Origin: Paratinospora sagittata
Lineage: Eukaryota; Streptophyta; Magnoliopsida; Ranunculales; Menispermaceae
NCBI GenBank assembly: GCA_035771175.1
Contig: CM069608.1
Coordinates: forward strand, 7,518,519-7,582,518
Reading direction: 5' to 3'
Length of the DNA: 64,000 nt
A model generated the notes under the pieces. That model searched no databases, had not been told where the DNA came from, and saw nothing but the letters and a program-made list of their open reading frames with translations. Position numbers and translations under genes: made by a program. Shown piece by piece: positions 1-10,739 of the stretch; position 1 is the stretch's first letter, and each line of letters opens with the position of its first letter.

Positions 1-1550
1 ATAGAAAGTGATAAGTGGAAAATGGCAATGAATGAGAAGATGAAATCACTCCATCAGAATCAGACTTGGAAGTTGGTTCCACTTTCGAAAGGAAAGAAAC
101 CAATTGGCTGCAAATGAGTATTCGCTAAAAAGGAAGGCTTTCCTAGCACAGATAGTATCCGATACAAAGCCAGACTGGTAGCAAAAGGCTACGCTCAGAA
201 GGAAGGAATTGACGACAATGAGGTATTCTCACCTGTTGTTAAGCATTCGTCAATTCGAATATTATTGGCTTTGGTTGCACAGTTTGATCTCGAGTTAGCC
301 CAACTCGATGTCAAAACTATTTTTCTACATGGTAATTTGGAAGAGGAGATATATATGTCTCAACCAGATGGATTCAAAGTACCAGGAAGAGAGAATTGGG
401 CTTGCAAGTTGAGCAAGTCATTGTATGGCCTGAAGCAGTCACCGAGACAGTGGTACAAGCGATTTGACAGCTTCATCCAAGGGCAGAAATATACCCGGAG
501 TCAGTTTGATCATTGTGTCTACTATCGCAAACTTCAAGATGGTACATTTATCTACTTGCTTTTATATGTAGATGATATGTTAATCGCATCTAAAAGCAAG
601 GTGGAGATCAACAAACTGAATGCTCAATTGAGCTCAAAGTTCGAAATGAAGGATCTTGGAGAGGCCAGAAAAATTCTCGGGATGGAGATAACTCGAGACA
701 GAGCCAAAAGCACAATATGTTTGACTCAAACTCAGTATTTGAAGAAAGTTCTTCAAACTTTTGGCATTGGCAATGACACAAAACCTGTGAGCACACCATT
801 GGCACCACATTTCAAGCTAAGTACATCAATGTCACCAAATTTTGAGGATTAGAAGAAGCAAATGGAGAACATTCCATATGCAAATGCAGTTGGTGCCTTG
901 ATGTATGCTATGGTGTGTACCAGACCTGATATTTCACATGCTGTAAGTATGATAAGTCGTTACATGCACAACCCCGGTAAAGGCCACTGGCAAGCAGTGA
1001 AGTAAATTCTACGGTATATTCATGGTACTGTGGATATTGGTTTAAAGTTCGAGAGAGATAAGAAAAGTTGTAAGCATCTAGTCGGATATGTGGATTCGGA
1101 CTATGCTGGAGATCTTGACAAGCGCAGATCTACTACTGGTTATGTTTTCACTATGGCAGGAGGACCAGTGAGTTGGAGATCAACACTACAATCAACAGTT
1201 GCTTTGTCTACTACAGAGGCAAAGTACATGGCAGTAACGGAAGCTTTTAAGGAAGTAATCTGGCTTCATGGATTGACTAAAGACTTGGAAATTGTGCAGA
1301 ATAATGTTGAAGTTTTCTGCGACAGCCAGAGTGCCATTTGTTTGGCAAAGAACCAAGTTCATCACAGTCGAACGAAGCATATTGATGATCGTTTTTCATT
1401 TTGTTCGAGAAATAGTAGAAGAAGGGAGTATTCTTCTGCAAAAGATCAAGACTGCAGATAGCCCCGCAGATATGCTTACAAAGGTGGTTACAAGGATCAA
1501 GTTCCAACATTGTTTGGACTTGATCAACATCTCACGAGCTCGAAGTGCCT
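1..1550 (+). pseudogene. Copia pol remnant: reverse transcriptase and RNase H
   Basis: Encodes the RT core (LDVKT, LYGLKQSPRQWYKRF, then YVDDM near 568) and the RNase H end of a Copia polyprotein (DSDYAGD, STTEAKYMA, then SRTKHID near 1367). Reading is broken by TGA near 116, where the sister element has TGG; by TAG near 850, where the sister has CAG; by TAA near 1003, where the sister has TGG; and by an indel near 1393. Most stops are G-to-A or C-to-T changes, as expected of old methylated transposon DNA. The RT motif is intact but the protein cannot be made. Confidence 0.9.
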
Positions 1551-1657
1551 AAGGGCACTAATGGAGGCAGCAACAGTTTTTTGAAGAAAGTTTGCTATCT
1601 GTTGAGAGATTACAGGTGTGGAGGAGCCCTGTTCCACATGAGGTGGAGGTGGAGATT

Positions 1658-2048
1658 TGTTGGAGTCCACCTCAGTGGACAAATGGTTGGTGGCCGCCCA
1701 TGAGGGCGGCCAACAATTCGGCGCAGCCAGCCGAATTGTTTGAAGAAAGAATAATATAATATTATATATTTATAATTATGAAAATGCCCTTGAATACTCC
1801 TATAAATAAAGCCTTACTTCATTCTTGAAATTTATATTCAGAGAGATATATTCTGAGAGATCTAATTCAAGAGATCTAATCTGAGATATCTAATTCAAGA
1901 GATCCAATCTGTGAGATCCACCTAAGGGTAAAGTTTGTAATTTCAAATACAAGTTTGTTGCCTCCCGTGGACGTAGGCAATTTGTCGAACTACGTTAAAT
2001 ATTGTTGTCTTGTTTTTCTTTCTTGCTTTACCACGATTTCGCATAAGA
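1658..2048 (+). repeat. 3' LTR of the Copia remnant
   Basis: Starts TGTTGGAGTCC directly after a GGTGGAGGTGGAGAT polypurine tract. It carries a TATA-like TATAAATAAAG near 1800 and shares the motif around GTGGACGTAGGCAAT with the LTRs at 8094-8559 and 13467-13809. The exact 3' end (about 2046-2048) is inferred by alignment to those LTRs. Confidence 0.85.
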
Positions 2049-3084
2049 GCTACACTCTTCAATCTTTGATCTTCAACACTAGAAAATGCATTGCTATATT
2101 TATGAACTTACATGTACTTTCCAATATGTAGTGTCACACCAATGCTGTAAACAGAAGTTGTCAAGCCTTTGATATGGACCTTAAATTTGTAGAGAGCAAC
2201 AACCATAAACAAATCACTCAGTCTTAATGAAAAATATAAGAAAATTGACAACATGAAGGGACAAGAACAACAACCTAGGATACTTGGACCAAAGTAAGAC
2301 ATGGAGCGCAAAGAAGAGGGATGAGATACAAATGATGAAGGTGAAACCCATAGCCAACACTATACTACCGAACCATGTAAGTTTGCTCACAACTGAGTAC
2401 AGACCTGTTGCAAATGCTGCTGCCATACTTATGAGAGCAAAACCTAACAATGGTGAACATAATTGCAGTGCAAATGCCAGGGAGTTTAAGTTGCTTGTTT
2501 GCGCCCACATAAGGGTGATTATGATAATGATTGAGGTGTACATTGCAACGGTGTTGCAAACGACGCAAAAATAGAATGATGGTTTAGTTAGAAGAATTTC
2601 CATACCTTGGTTTGGGCCATCACTATAGTAACCACCAGGCATTGTGAAACCTGCGGCAAATGTCACAGTAGCAATTAGTGGTGCTACAAGAATAAAGGTG
2701 TTGACCCTATCCTTGTAATATCCGATTCTTGATGTGTCATCTAGAATGTTGTCTTTCTTATCTTCCAAGATGACTACTGGAAGTTGATTAGTTAGTGCAT
2801 TGGCAGCCTTGCCTTCTATCATCTTATCTTTGTTCACATCTTCCATGATGACTAGTCGATGTCGACCAAATGGTGCATTGGCAACCCTCAAGGCTGCCAA
2901 TGTTATAAGCTGCATTTGGCAATAAATTAATTAAGAAAGGAAAGAGTCTTAACATTACCAATAGTCAATAAGGAGGTTTAAGTGTCATCATGCATACACG
3001 AAGATCAAAGAGGAAGGGTGCAAAAAAATTTAGTACATAATTATCAAGCAACCTGTACATGTTGACTGTTGAGAACTTATTTGA

Positions 3085-3165
3085 TATACTCAACTCAACT
3101 CAACTAAGTTTTTTTTAACTACACAAGGTTAGCTACATGAATCCGCTTTTTCCAACCCACTTTAT
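3085..3165 (+). repeat. Dispersed repeat with CAACTCAACTAAG core, copy 1
   Basis: Carries CTCAACTCAACTAAG followed by a T run and GGTTAGCTACATGAATCCGC. Related copies occur at 18246-18330, 37675-37745 (reverse), 62250-62330 and 62792-62870. It sits in the large intron of the ankyrin pseudogene. The family name is unknown to me; the tail of a SINE or LINE is possible. Confidence 0.6.
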
Positions 3166-3250
3166 CGAGGAAAGTTAAATCTTTCTTAATTATCTCCATT
3201 CATATTATTTTAGGTTTAAATTTACTTGATATTAACCTCATAAAGATCTA

Positions 3251-3251
<1 letters not shown>

Positions 3252-3291
<40 letters not shown>
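3252..3291. repeat. (TA)n microsatellite
   Basis: About twenty uninterrupted TA units in the intron of the ankyrin pseudogene. Confidence 0.97.
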
Positions 3292-3292
<1 letters not shown>

Positions 3293-3489
3293 CACTTTTG
3301 ATTGCAATAGGATGGTATGTTTTAGTTTAGCATAAACTAGGTGTTTGGGGACTATAAAAGATGTTAAGAACATCATTGGTATTGTGTGTGGTCATAAGAG
3401 GTTGAATGAGAGTTTCAACAAATGAAGAGAGAGCTTTGTATCTTTGTGATATGAATGAATGTCTTCATTAGTTATATACAAATTGCCAA

Positions 3490-3667
3490 CATGGACTTGA
3501 TGCAGTTGGTAAACAAATGGCTTTAGAACCCAAATTAAGCTCTTAGGTTCAACTTGTCATTGCCTCACCCTAGGGAGGTGAGGGGAGATTAATGGGTCAG
3601 GAACGAGCCTGATACTTCTTCAAGAGTGTTTTATGGTAATAAAGCTAGTTATACAACTAACTACTAA
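3490..3667 (+). repeat. SINE-like repeat, copy 1
   Basis: Has a tRNA-like head (TGATGCAGTTGGTAAACAAATGG, then GGTTCAACTTG resembling a B box) and a body shared with 18048-18180 (AATGGGTCAGGAACGAGCCT, then AAAGCTAGTTATACAACTAA). Ends are not defined by a clear target-site duplication. Confidence 0.5.
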
Positions 3668-3877
3668 TTACTATCATTGTTTCTTATAAATAAAAAATAA
3701 AAAAATAAAGTTATATGCAAATTGTGTTTCTAATGTGATTTTCCCCCAACAACATTACAAGTGTTGTTTCATACAATGAGATGGGAAGAACTTTCAAATG
3801 TGGGTGTGTTTTGATAGATTCCATGATTAACAAAGCTTTGGACAAGACCAACATAAAACTAATTCAATAACAATATT

Positions 3878-4310
3878 TGTTGGGATTTTTTTGTTCGAAC
3901 TCAAAATAAAGTGTCTAATTTGAGTGTATGAAAAATAGGAAGTGTCTGAGTTGATTAGGAGTCTAATAATTAAAATAGAAAACATTATAATTTTGGATTG
4001 TTTTCTAATTTTGGAGAGGTAATAGATGTCTAATTATGATGTTTGGGTTGTATTAGAAGTTTGTCTAATATTTATTATAACTATGATGAATAGATCAAAT
4101 TAAAATGTGGTAGAGTGGTCGAATAACGAGTTATAAGCTGAAAGATTATAAGTGACCGAGTGTGTGACAAGAGGTGAGTGTCGATGGATGACCTTCTTGT
4201 ATTATAATTTCTTCAGTATATATTAATTTTTTTACCTGTGGACGTGGGCACCGATTGGACGGCGTTAAATTGGTTATGTGATTTATCGATGGGGGTTGAA
4301 AAACCCAACA
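3878..4310 (+). mobile_element. Solo LTR of a Copia element inside the ankyrin pseudogene intron
   Basis: A 433-bp unit starting TGTTGGG and ending CCCAACA, flanked by ATATT and ATATC, a 5-bp target-site duplication with one C/T difference. Near its 3' end it has CCTGTGGACGTGGGCACC and GGCGTTAAAT, the same landmark as in the Copia LTRs at 1658 and 8094. No internal element sequence is present, so it is best read as a solo LTR left by LTR-LTR recombination. Confidence 0.82.
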
Positions 4311-5943
4311 ATATCATCCCACGCAAGAATCACGAAAACCATGCACAAATGAATAATGCTAATTAATTACCAACGTCTTTTTTGTGGTTGTTATAGTTCA
4401 TACCTTTCGAAATGACGCAGGTGTGTCAATGTATTTCTCTGCAACATCCAAGGCAGTCAGTCCTTCCTTGTTGATTATGCCCATGTCCACTCTCCCATCA
4501 GCCGTGAGGAGTGAAATAATGTTAGGATGCCAATGTCTGGTGGCCAAATGCAAAGGACTATTTCCTTTCTTATCTTTTTCATTTATAAGCAACTTAAACT
4601 TGGGATCATGAAGTAAGAATCTCATCACTTTTTCTTTACCATACTTGGCATCAATGTGAAGAACATTCTGATCTTCTCCATTAAGTAAATCCTTGGCATC
4701 TGAACAAGAATTAATCAATTGATCAATGATGTCGCAGCGGCCTTTAAATGTTGTTACATGAATTGCAGAGTGCCCATCTTTGTCCTTAAAATATACACAC
4801 GAAGAGTCCACTTCCATAAAATAGGAAACAATAGCGATGTGACCAAACGATGCTGCATAGTGTAGTGGAGTCCTCCCATCATTGTCTTCTTTTTCACTAA
4901 TTCCTTCCTGTGTCTTGCTAATTCTTTTGCTATCTCTAGATTAATTTCAAAAATTATAAGATCAAAGATTAGAGAATTTAATTTTGATCCTATCTATCCA
5001 AAAAGAAGTTTAAAGTTCATCTTTTTTATTTTTTCTTTTTGAAAAGCAAAATGTTAAGATTCTAACTACAAAAATAACAGTATATTGCAACTAAATCTCC
5101 ATGGTCATAGATTGGAAAATGCCATTCAAATTGAAAAAAATAAAAATGTTAAACTAGATGACTACGCTGTTACTATCATTGGATGTGCATGTGTTGTATG
5201 CAGTGCAGTTGCTTTATTTTTTGTTTTTTTACCTATATGGCCCCGTGCAGTGGCGACGTGAAGAGCAGTTTGTCCATTTGGGCCTCTGTGGCTAACACTC
5301 GCAATATGAGCATCGGAAGAAATTCCCAAGATTTTTTTTTAAATTGCAAGCAACCCCAAGTCAGCTGCCATATAAATTGCCGACTCTCCACTTTCATTGA
5401 CGCAATCAGCAAGATGTGGTTCCTCTTTCATCAACATCTCCACCATCCCCTCATAACTTCTTCTCACGGCTTCGTGCAAAACTGTGTTCCCATTCTTGTT
5501 TTGCAACATCAACAGCGATTTTTTGAATTTATGCGCAGCGCCGGCAGTACCATCTTTTTTGTCAAATTTGATTTGCATCCTCATCAGAACATTTCTGTCT
5601 TGCAGCTGCTGCTCGCGTTCATGATCGTCTTGTGTTGCACCACCTTCTTCCAAATCTAGCTTAGTCATTTTGATGAGACGCTTCAGTAGCTGTGTGTGCC
5701 CAACTTTTGCTGCTATGTGGAAAACTGAGTCACCTTTGCTGTTTGTGGCTTCAATTAGTTCTGGGCAGTGTTTGCAGATGAACTCGGCAGCAGCATCGGG
5801 TTGTCAGCGCTCGCTACGACGTGAAGAACGGTTTCCTTCTTGGGCCGGCTGATTTGAAGTAGGATGTTGGGGTTGGTGGGTGTCAGTCTCTTCAGCTTAT
5901 ACACGTCGCCGTTCTTTGCAGCGTCGTATAGTGATGAATCCAT

Positions 5944-8093
5944 TGCTCACACTTGTGCGTGCAAGTGAATGAGAGGAGGAACTAGGAACGAATGAGTTTG
6001 GCGCCAACGAGGATGATCGATCTTGCTAGTTACTCGGCATGAAAGAAGTGGATGTAATTGAGTGACGTTCAAGAACATTGAGTTGTATTTTTTTTTAAAA
6101 TGTGACGTAATTAATGTTAAGAGACTTATTTTTACTTAATTTAACTTCATAGGCAATTAAGTTAAAAAGTGGGCTCCAATACTAAATTCTTTTCTTTTTA
6201 ATTCTTAATTCTTTTTTCTTTTTTTAATGGTATATTTATAGTAATTTGATGAGTCAGCAATAAATGACTGTCCAACAGACTGTTTAAAAATAGACGGTCA
6301 TATTGACAACCTCTATTTTTTTTTTCTAACTCAACTTGACATTGAATGTCAATCGTTGCATTGGAGAAGGTTTTTTTTTACATAATGTCTATTTATCCTA
6401 CGTGGTAATTAATTTTTTTTACAATCTATATTTGTACTGGAGATGCTCTAAAGGTGGCGAATTTATTTTTCTTGGCATATATCACACACGTGATGATTTG
6501 AAGCAATCTAATGATGTATAAAGGTAATGTACACTTTAGTAATATATAAAGATGTATATTTTGAATGTACATTGAGTAGGGAGCATTACTCGTGAAATAA
6601 ATAGGTTTCATTTTTTACATATACTTTTAATTGTATAATAAGACGTGTTATTATTTAAAAATTACTAGCAAGATGTATTATTGACTTTATATGTTATAGT
6701 ATTATTATATGTTATAATATTTTAGTTAATAATTTTTTAAAGTTATCCGTACATCCCACGGATTATAAACTTGTTATTGTATATATATTTCAATTATAAG
6801 AACAACATATATTAAACTATATATAAAATAAATTGTGCACAGAAAATAGGCATGAACAACTTTTTTGTTTTTTTTGTACTCATTTTTCAACAGCCACAGG
6901 TTTTTTTATTTCCTTTAAGAAGAGACTAATCATTCTGAATTCAAAGATTTATAAGGGCAATGATACCTTTTCAATAGAGATGAATGAGGACGAGCTCGAG
7001 CTCATGATGAGTTCTTCAATTATCTCGTAATTTATTTTTTAAACTGACAAACCAACCCCATGTTGGTGAACACCCTTTCTCCAGATAATATTTATAGCAT
7101 ATAATTTTTCTAAATTATAACCCCACGTTAATTACATGCACATGTTTTTAACAAATTTTCTAACATTGTTACGGGGACCATGTGTGACAGTATTTGAGAA
7201 GTGAAAGTGTGTAAATTTAAATGATATGTATATATATATATAGATGGCAAACAAACACCATTTGAGATCAAGGCATCAACTGCTCGTACCGATTCATCTT
7301 ATATTTGCTCAAATCATTCTCCCTTTATCTTTAGCTTTAGCTTTTACCTTTTTTTCTTCTTTTCCTTTTTCTTATTTTTGTTAAAGGAGATGATATGAGT
7401 TTGATTTGCTAGCTAGTTGACTGCAAAGCCCTCCTATCTTTGTCCCCCATTGTCATTGTTAAAGATTTATCGCTACCACAAATACAAGGGTTAACTACAA
7501 ACTTTTAGCTACAAGTAAACATGCATAATTATAGTTGAACATTTCACTACAAAATTTACATTAGAGAAGCGCCAATAGAGCAAGTCCAAACTAGGCCAAA
7601 ATGTCTTCTTCTTCTTCTTCTTTTTTTTCTTTTTTTTTTTCTTTTTTTTTTCTTCTTCTGAACAACTGAAGAAAAAAAATCTTCAAAAAAGTCGAAATTC
7701 CCTATTATGGCCAAAGACAGAATACTATGACAGAAAGCATATGAGCCAGGCCGGGTACCACGATGATAATCAGTCATGGTCCAAACTTCCATTAAAGAAG
7801 GAATATCCATTTATTTATAATAAAAGAGAGAAAAAGTTCAACCCCCAGCTCATCAGAGAGGGGGATGCCAAACCAGGTGCACTAAGCACCGGTTGAGCAC
7901 CCGTTGGCATTAGGCCAATATGCTTTAGGGATATATTAAGTCTTTTTAAAGCTTGGCTAAAAAGAAATACCTTCAGTTGTATTTATGATATTTTGTATTA
8001 GAAGAGGCTCGGCCTCTTACCTATGGCATGATTAGCGAGTTTTGTTTTATGGTTGGTTTTTTATTTTTTCTCGAGGTCAGGGATATCAGGGTC
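5944..8093. other. Intergenic region upstream of the ankyrin pseudogene
   Basis: AT-rich DNA with the presumed promoter of the ankyrin gene at its left end. It contains a CT/T-rich tract at 7600-7660 and a short TA run near 7230. I see no coding region, RNA gene or bounded transposon. Confidence 0.6.
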
Positions 8094-8559
8094 TGTGGGG
8101 ACCACCCCAATATGGCAGACAAAGAGACAAATGGGCGACTGTGGCAGATAAGAGTGGGAGATACGAGAACGGCTGGCGGCTGACAATGGCGCGTGGCAGA
8201 CAAGCGGCCGCCGCGCGCCGAAAGGGAAAGCGGTCGCCGCCCGCCGAAAGTTATTTTTATATAAATATATTAAAATAATATATTTATAATTATGAAAATA
8301 CCCCTAAATACTCTTATAAATAGAGTTTAACTTCATTCTTGAAATCCATGTTCAGTGAGTTAGATTCCTGAGAGTCAGAGAGTACTATTCTGAGAGATCT
8401 ATTTAAGAAATCCAATTTGTAAGATTCACCTAAGGGTGTAGTTTGTAATCTGTGATAATACAAGTTTGCTGCCTCCCGTGGACGTAGGCAATTTGCCGAA
8501 CCACGTTAAATTTGTTGTCTTATTTTTTCTTTCATACTTTACTACGATTCCGCACAACA
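8094..8559 (+). repeat. 5' LTR of the Copia element
   Basis: Starts TGTGGGGACC and ends CGCACAACA immediately before the primer-binding site. It holds a TATA-box candidate (TATAAATAGAG near 8315), presumably the element's promoter. The outer 123 bp (8094-8216) have no counterpart in the 3' LTR. Confidence 0.88.
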
Positions 8560-8562
8560 AAT

Positions 8563-8574
8563 TGGTATCAGAGC
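8563..8574 (+). other. Primer-binding site for initiator tRNA-Met
   Basis: TGGTATCAGAGC lies three bases after the 5' LTR. It is complementary to the 3' end of plant initiator methionine tRNA, the usual Copia primer. Confidence 0.93.
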
Positions 8575-8806
8575 CGAGGTTAAGCTTTGGAAGAAAAACA
8601 GACACTCTGTCGAATTTTTCGAGACTGCGTCGAAATTTTGAGTTTCTGTAAAAGTGATTGGAACTGTTTTTTGATCACCCGTGGAGGTAGCTCTTGTTTC
8701 CAGGAGTCCAACGCAATCAACGGCAAGAAAAACGGACAAGAAACGAGTTCCCAGGAGCATATCAAAGTTTGATCCCTGTACCGCATTTGCCGATACTATT
8801 CATACC

Positions 8807-9275
8807 GACACTGTTCTGACCCGGATCCGACACTGTTCATCACTGTTCATAACCGGTCCAGCCCGCTCTAACGTCACTGTTCATCACCGGTTCAACCCAC
8901 TCGGTCCGCGCACTGTTTATCTCGGCCCGACCCGTTCGACCCACTCTGTTCACAGGCCCGCCGTTTTTTGGGTCCAGAACTGTTCCTCCTGACCAGCCCA
9001 CCACAGATGCACTGTTCATCCTCCCGGTCCAGCCCAAACAGTCGCACTGTTCATCCTCCGGTCCAGCAAAAACAGTCCACACTGTTCATCTCGGCCCAAC
9101 CGGTCGCGCCGTCACTGTTCATCCGGCCCATCTCAGCCCAGCCCGCTTCAGACCGTCACTGTTCATCAGCCCAGCCCCCCGTTTTGGCCCGTCACTGTTT
9201 ATCGGCCCAGCCCGCGCTCAGCCTGCCACTGTTCCTTAGGCCCACTCCGCGTTCAGCCTGACACTATTCATCATA
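8807..9275 (+). repeat. Irregular array of CACTGTTCAT decamers in the Copia leader
   Basis: About fifteen copies of CACTGTTCATC or close variants, spaced roughly 25-45 bp apart and separated by C-rich variable DNA such as GGCCCAGCCCG. It occupies the untranslated leader between primer-binding site and gag, and is much more GC-rich than the surroundings. Function is unknown; a packaging or structural RNA element is possible. Confidence 0.8.
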
Positions 9276-9521
9276 TCCGGTTGACCAACCATATCCTGCT
9301 CATTTTTCATCTGATTTCAGCAAAGTCAGACTCGTTTCCACCATTTTCGACCGTTCCGGACGCAACCGTGCAATCAGTTTCTGCAGATTCAGCTGCTAAG
9401 TTATTGATATAGCTTAGTTGGAGTTGTTTATCATTTTTCCAAGCACTTTTCGGCGTCATACATATCTTCGGTCTAAATAGCGGAGGAAATCCCAAGCACA
9501 AGCAGGCCTTGGCAAAGAAGT

Positions 9522-10739
9522 TTGATGTTCAACGCAAAGTTCGAGCTAGAGAAATTCAACGGCACCAACAACTTTGGCATGTGGCAATGCGAAGTTCAAG
9601 ATCTCTTATTCCGGGAAGGATCACATATCGCCTTGGAAACCAAGCCCAAAGATATGTCCGATGATGATTGGTATTTCGTCAATCGTCAAGCTTGTGGAAC
9701 AATCAGACTCTGTTTGGCCAAAGATCAGAAGTACTTTGTCATGAAAGAGACTATGGCAACAAGTCTTTGGAAGAAACTGGAGGACAAGTACATGACGAAA
9801 AGCGTAGAGAACCGCCTCTCCCTGAAAAAGAAGCTCTTTCGTTTTCAGTACAAGGAAGGTACTCCCATGATTGAGCATCTTGATAAATTCAACAAGATTC
9901 TCGCTGATCTACTAAATCTTGATGTTGAACCTCTTGATGAGGATAAGACACTATTGTTGTTAAACTCTTTGCCTGAAAGTTATGAACATTTAACAACAAC
10001 TTTGCTATATGGTAAAGATGAGGTTAAATTTAGTGATGTTTCAAATGCTTTGGTGAACAACGAGTATCGAAGGAAGGACCAACGCGATAACAAGGAAGCA
10101 TCACCAGCAGCCTTGACGGTATCCAGAGGCAGGGCTAACAACAGATCTGATAGATCCAGTAGGCGAGGCCGATCTCGCTCAAAGACAAAAGGACCTTCTT
10201 CACGTCAACATCTTGCGAATGATGAATGTGCCTATTGTCACCAAAAGGGACACTGGAAGAAAGATTGTCCAAATAAGGGCAAGACAGATGCAAATGTAGC
10301 ACAGAAAGCAGAAGAAGATTCTGCATTCTCGGTTTCATATATAGACAATCAGTCTGATAGATGGATATTAGATTCTGGTTGTTCCTATCATATGTGTCCA
10401 AATCGACATTGGTTCACAAAATTGGATGAGTTCGATGGAGGAGTCGTGCCTATGGGCAACAACAATACCTGCCAAACAAAGGGTATTGGAACTATACGCC
10501 TAAAGATGCATGACGGTACAACAAGACGGCTCACGGACGTCAGATATGTCCCAGATCTGAAGAAAAATCTGATATCACTAGGAGTCCTTGATTCCAGCGG
10601 TTACAAGGTAACCATTGAAAGTGGAGTTCTGAAGGTTGTACGTGGAGCATTCTTGGCCATGAAGGGTACTCAAAAAGGAAATCTCTATTTCCTTGACGGC
10701 AACACAGTAATCGGAAGTGTCTCAGCTTGCCAATTCTAA
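9522..10739 (+). CDS. Copia gag and protease ORF
   Basis: An open frame of 405 codons with the capsid region (KFNGTNNFGMWQ near residue 12), a zinc knuckle CAYCHQKGHWKKDC (near residue 237) for RNA binding, and the aspartic protease motif LDSGCSYHM (near residue 283). The frame ends in TAA just before the integrase zinc finger, whereas Copia elements normally continue in one frame. The next ORF overlaps in another frame, so a single-base indel near 10720-10739 split the polyprotein. It belongs to the element and is not a host gene. Confidence 0.85.
   Translation: MMFNAKFELEKFNGTNNFGMWQCEVQDLLFREGSHIALETKPKDMSDDDWYFVNRQACGTIRLCLAKDQKYFVMKETMATSLWKKLEDKYMTKSVENRLSLKKKLFRFQYKEGTPMIEHLDKFNKILADLLNLDVEPLDEDKTLLLLNSLPESYEHLTTTLLYGKDEVKFSDVSNALVNNEYRRKDQRDNKEASPAALTVSRGRANNRSDRSSRRGRSRSKTKGPSSRQHLANDECAYCHQKGHWKKDCPNKGKTDANVAQKAEEDSAFSVSYIDNQSDRWILDSGCSYHMCPNRHWFTKLDEFDGGVVPMGNNNTCQTKGIGTIRLKMHDGTTRRLTDVRYVPDLKKNLISLGVLDSSGYKVTIESGVLKVVRGAFLAMKGTQKGNLYFLDGNTVIGSVSACQF

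Larger units (their letters stand above)
1..2048 (+). mobile_element. Copia LTR retrotransposon, 3' part, decayed, cut by window edge
   Basis: The 3' portion of a Ty1/Copia element. It begins inside the polyprotein just before the reverse transcriptase, runs through RNase H and a polypurine tract (1641-1656), and ends with one LTR (1658-2048). It is closely similar base for base to the element at 8094-13809, so both belong to one family. The 5' half lies outside the window, so no target-site duplication can be checked. The LTR has the TG start and a degenerate end. Confidence 0.92.
2214..5943 (-). pseudogene. Ankyrin-repeat / PGG-domain membrane protein pseudogene (ACD6/ITN1-like)
   Basis: Three exons on the minus strand, with canonical splice sites chosen by eye: 5943-5233, 4935-4404 and 2909-2214. 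Exons 1 and 2 encode ankyrin repeats (NGNTVLHEAVRR, DGRTPLHYAASFGH, KGNSPLHLATRH). Exon 3 encodes the PGG domain (RVNTFILVAPLIATVTFAAG, then MPGGYY) and four hydrophobic helices. Family members are plasma-membrane proteins of defence and stress signalling. Three lesions break it: a 1-nt loss in a C run near 5798-5800, an in-frame TAA at 5339-5341, and a 1-nt loss near 4885-4894. The protein frame resumes after each, so the splice pattern is well supported. Intron 2 holds a solo LTR and other repeats. Sequencing errors are an alternative for single indels, but three lesions argue for a pseudogene. Confidence 0.85.

Noticed and set aside
7556..7810. Lys/Arg-rich reading frame on the minus strand
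   Set aside because: It is the translation of a CT/T-rich low-complexity tract (7600-7660) with no family match.
8681..9261. Reading frames in the Copia leader
   Set aside because: They follow the CACTGTTCAT repeats and have no known domain; Copia elements do not encode a protein before gag.
8807..9275. CRISPR-like appearance of the decamer array
   Set aside because: Repeats are short and imperfect, spacing is irregular, and the setting is a plant retrotransposon leader.
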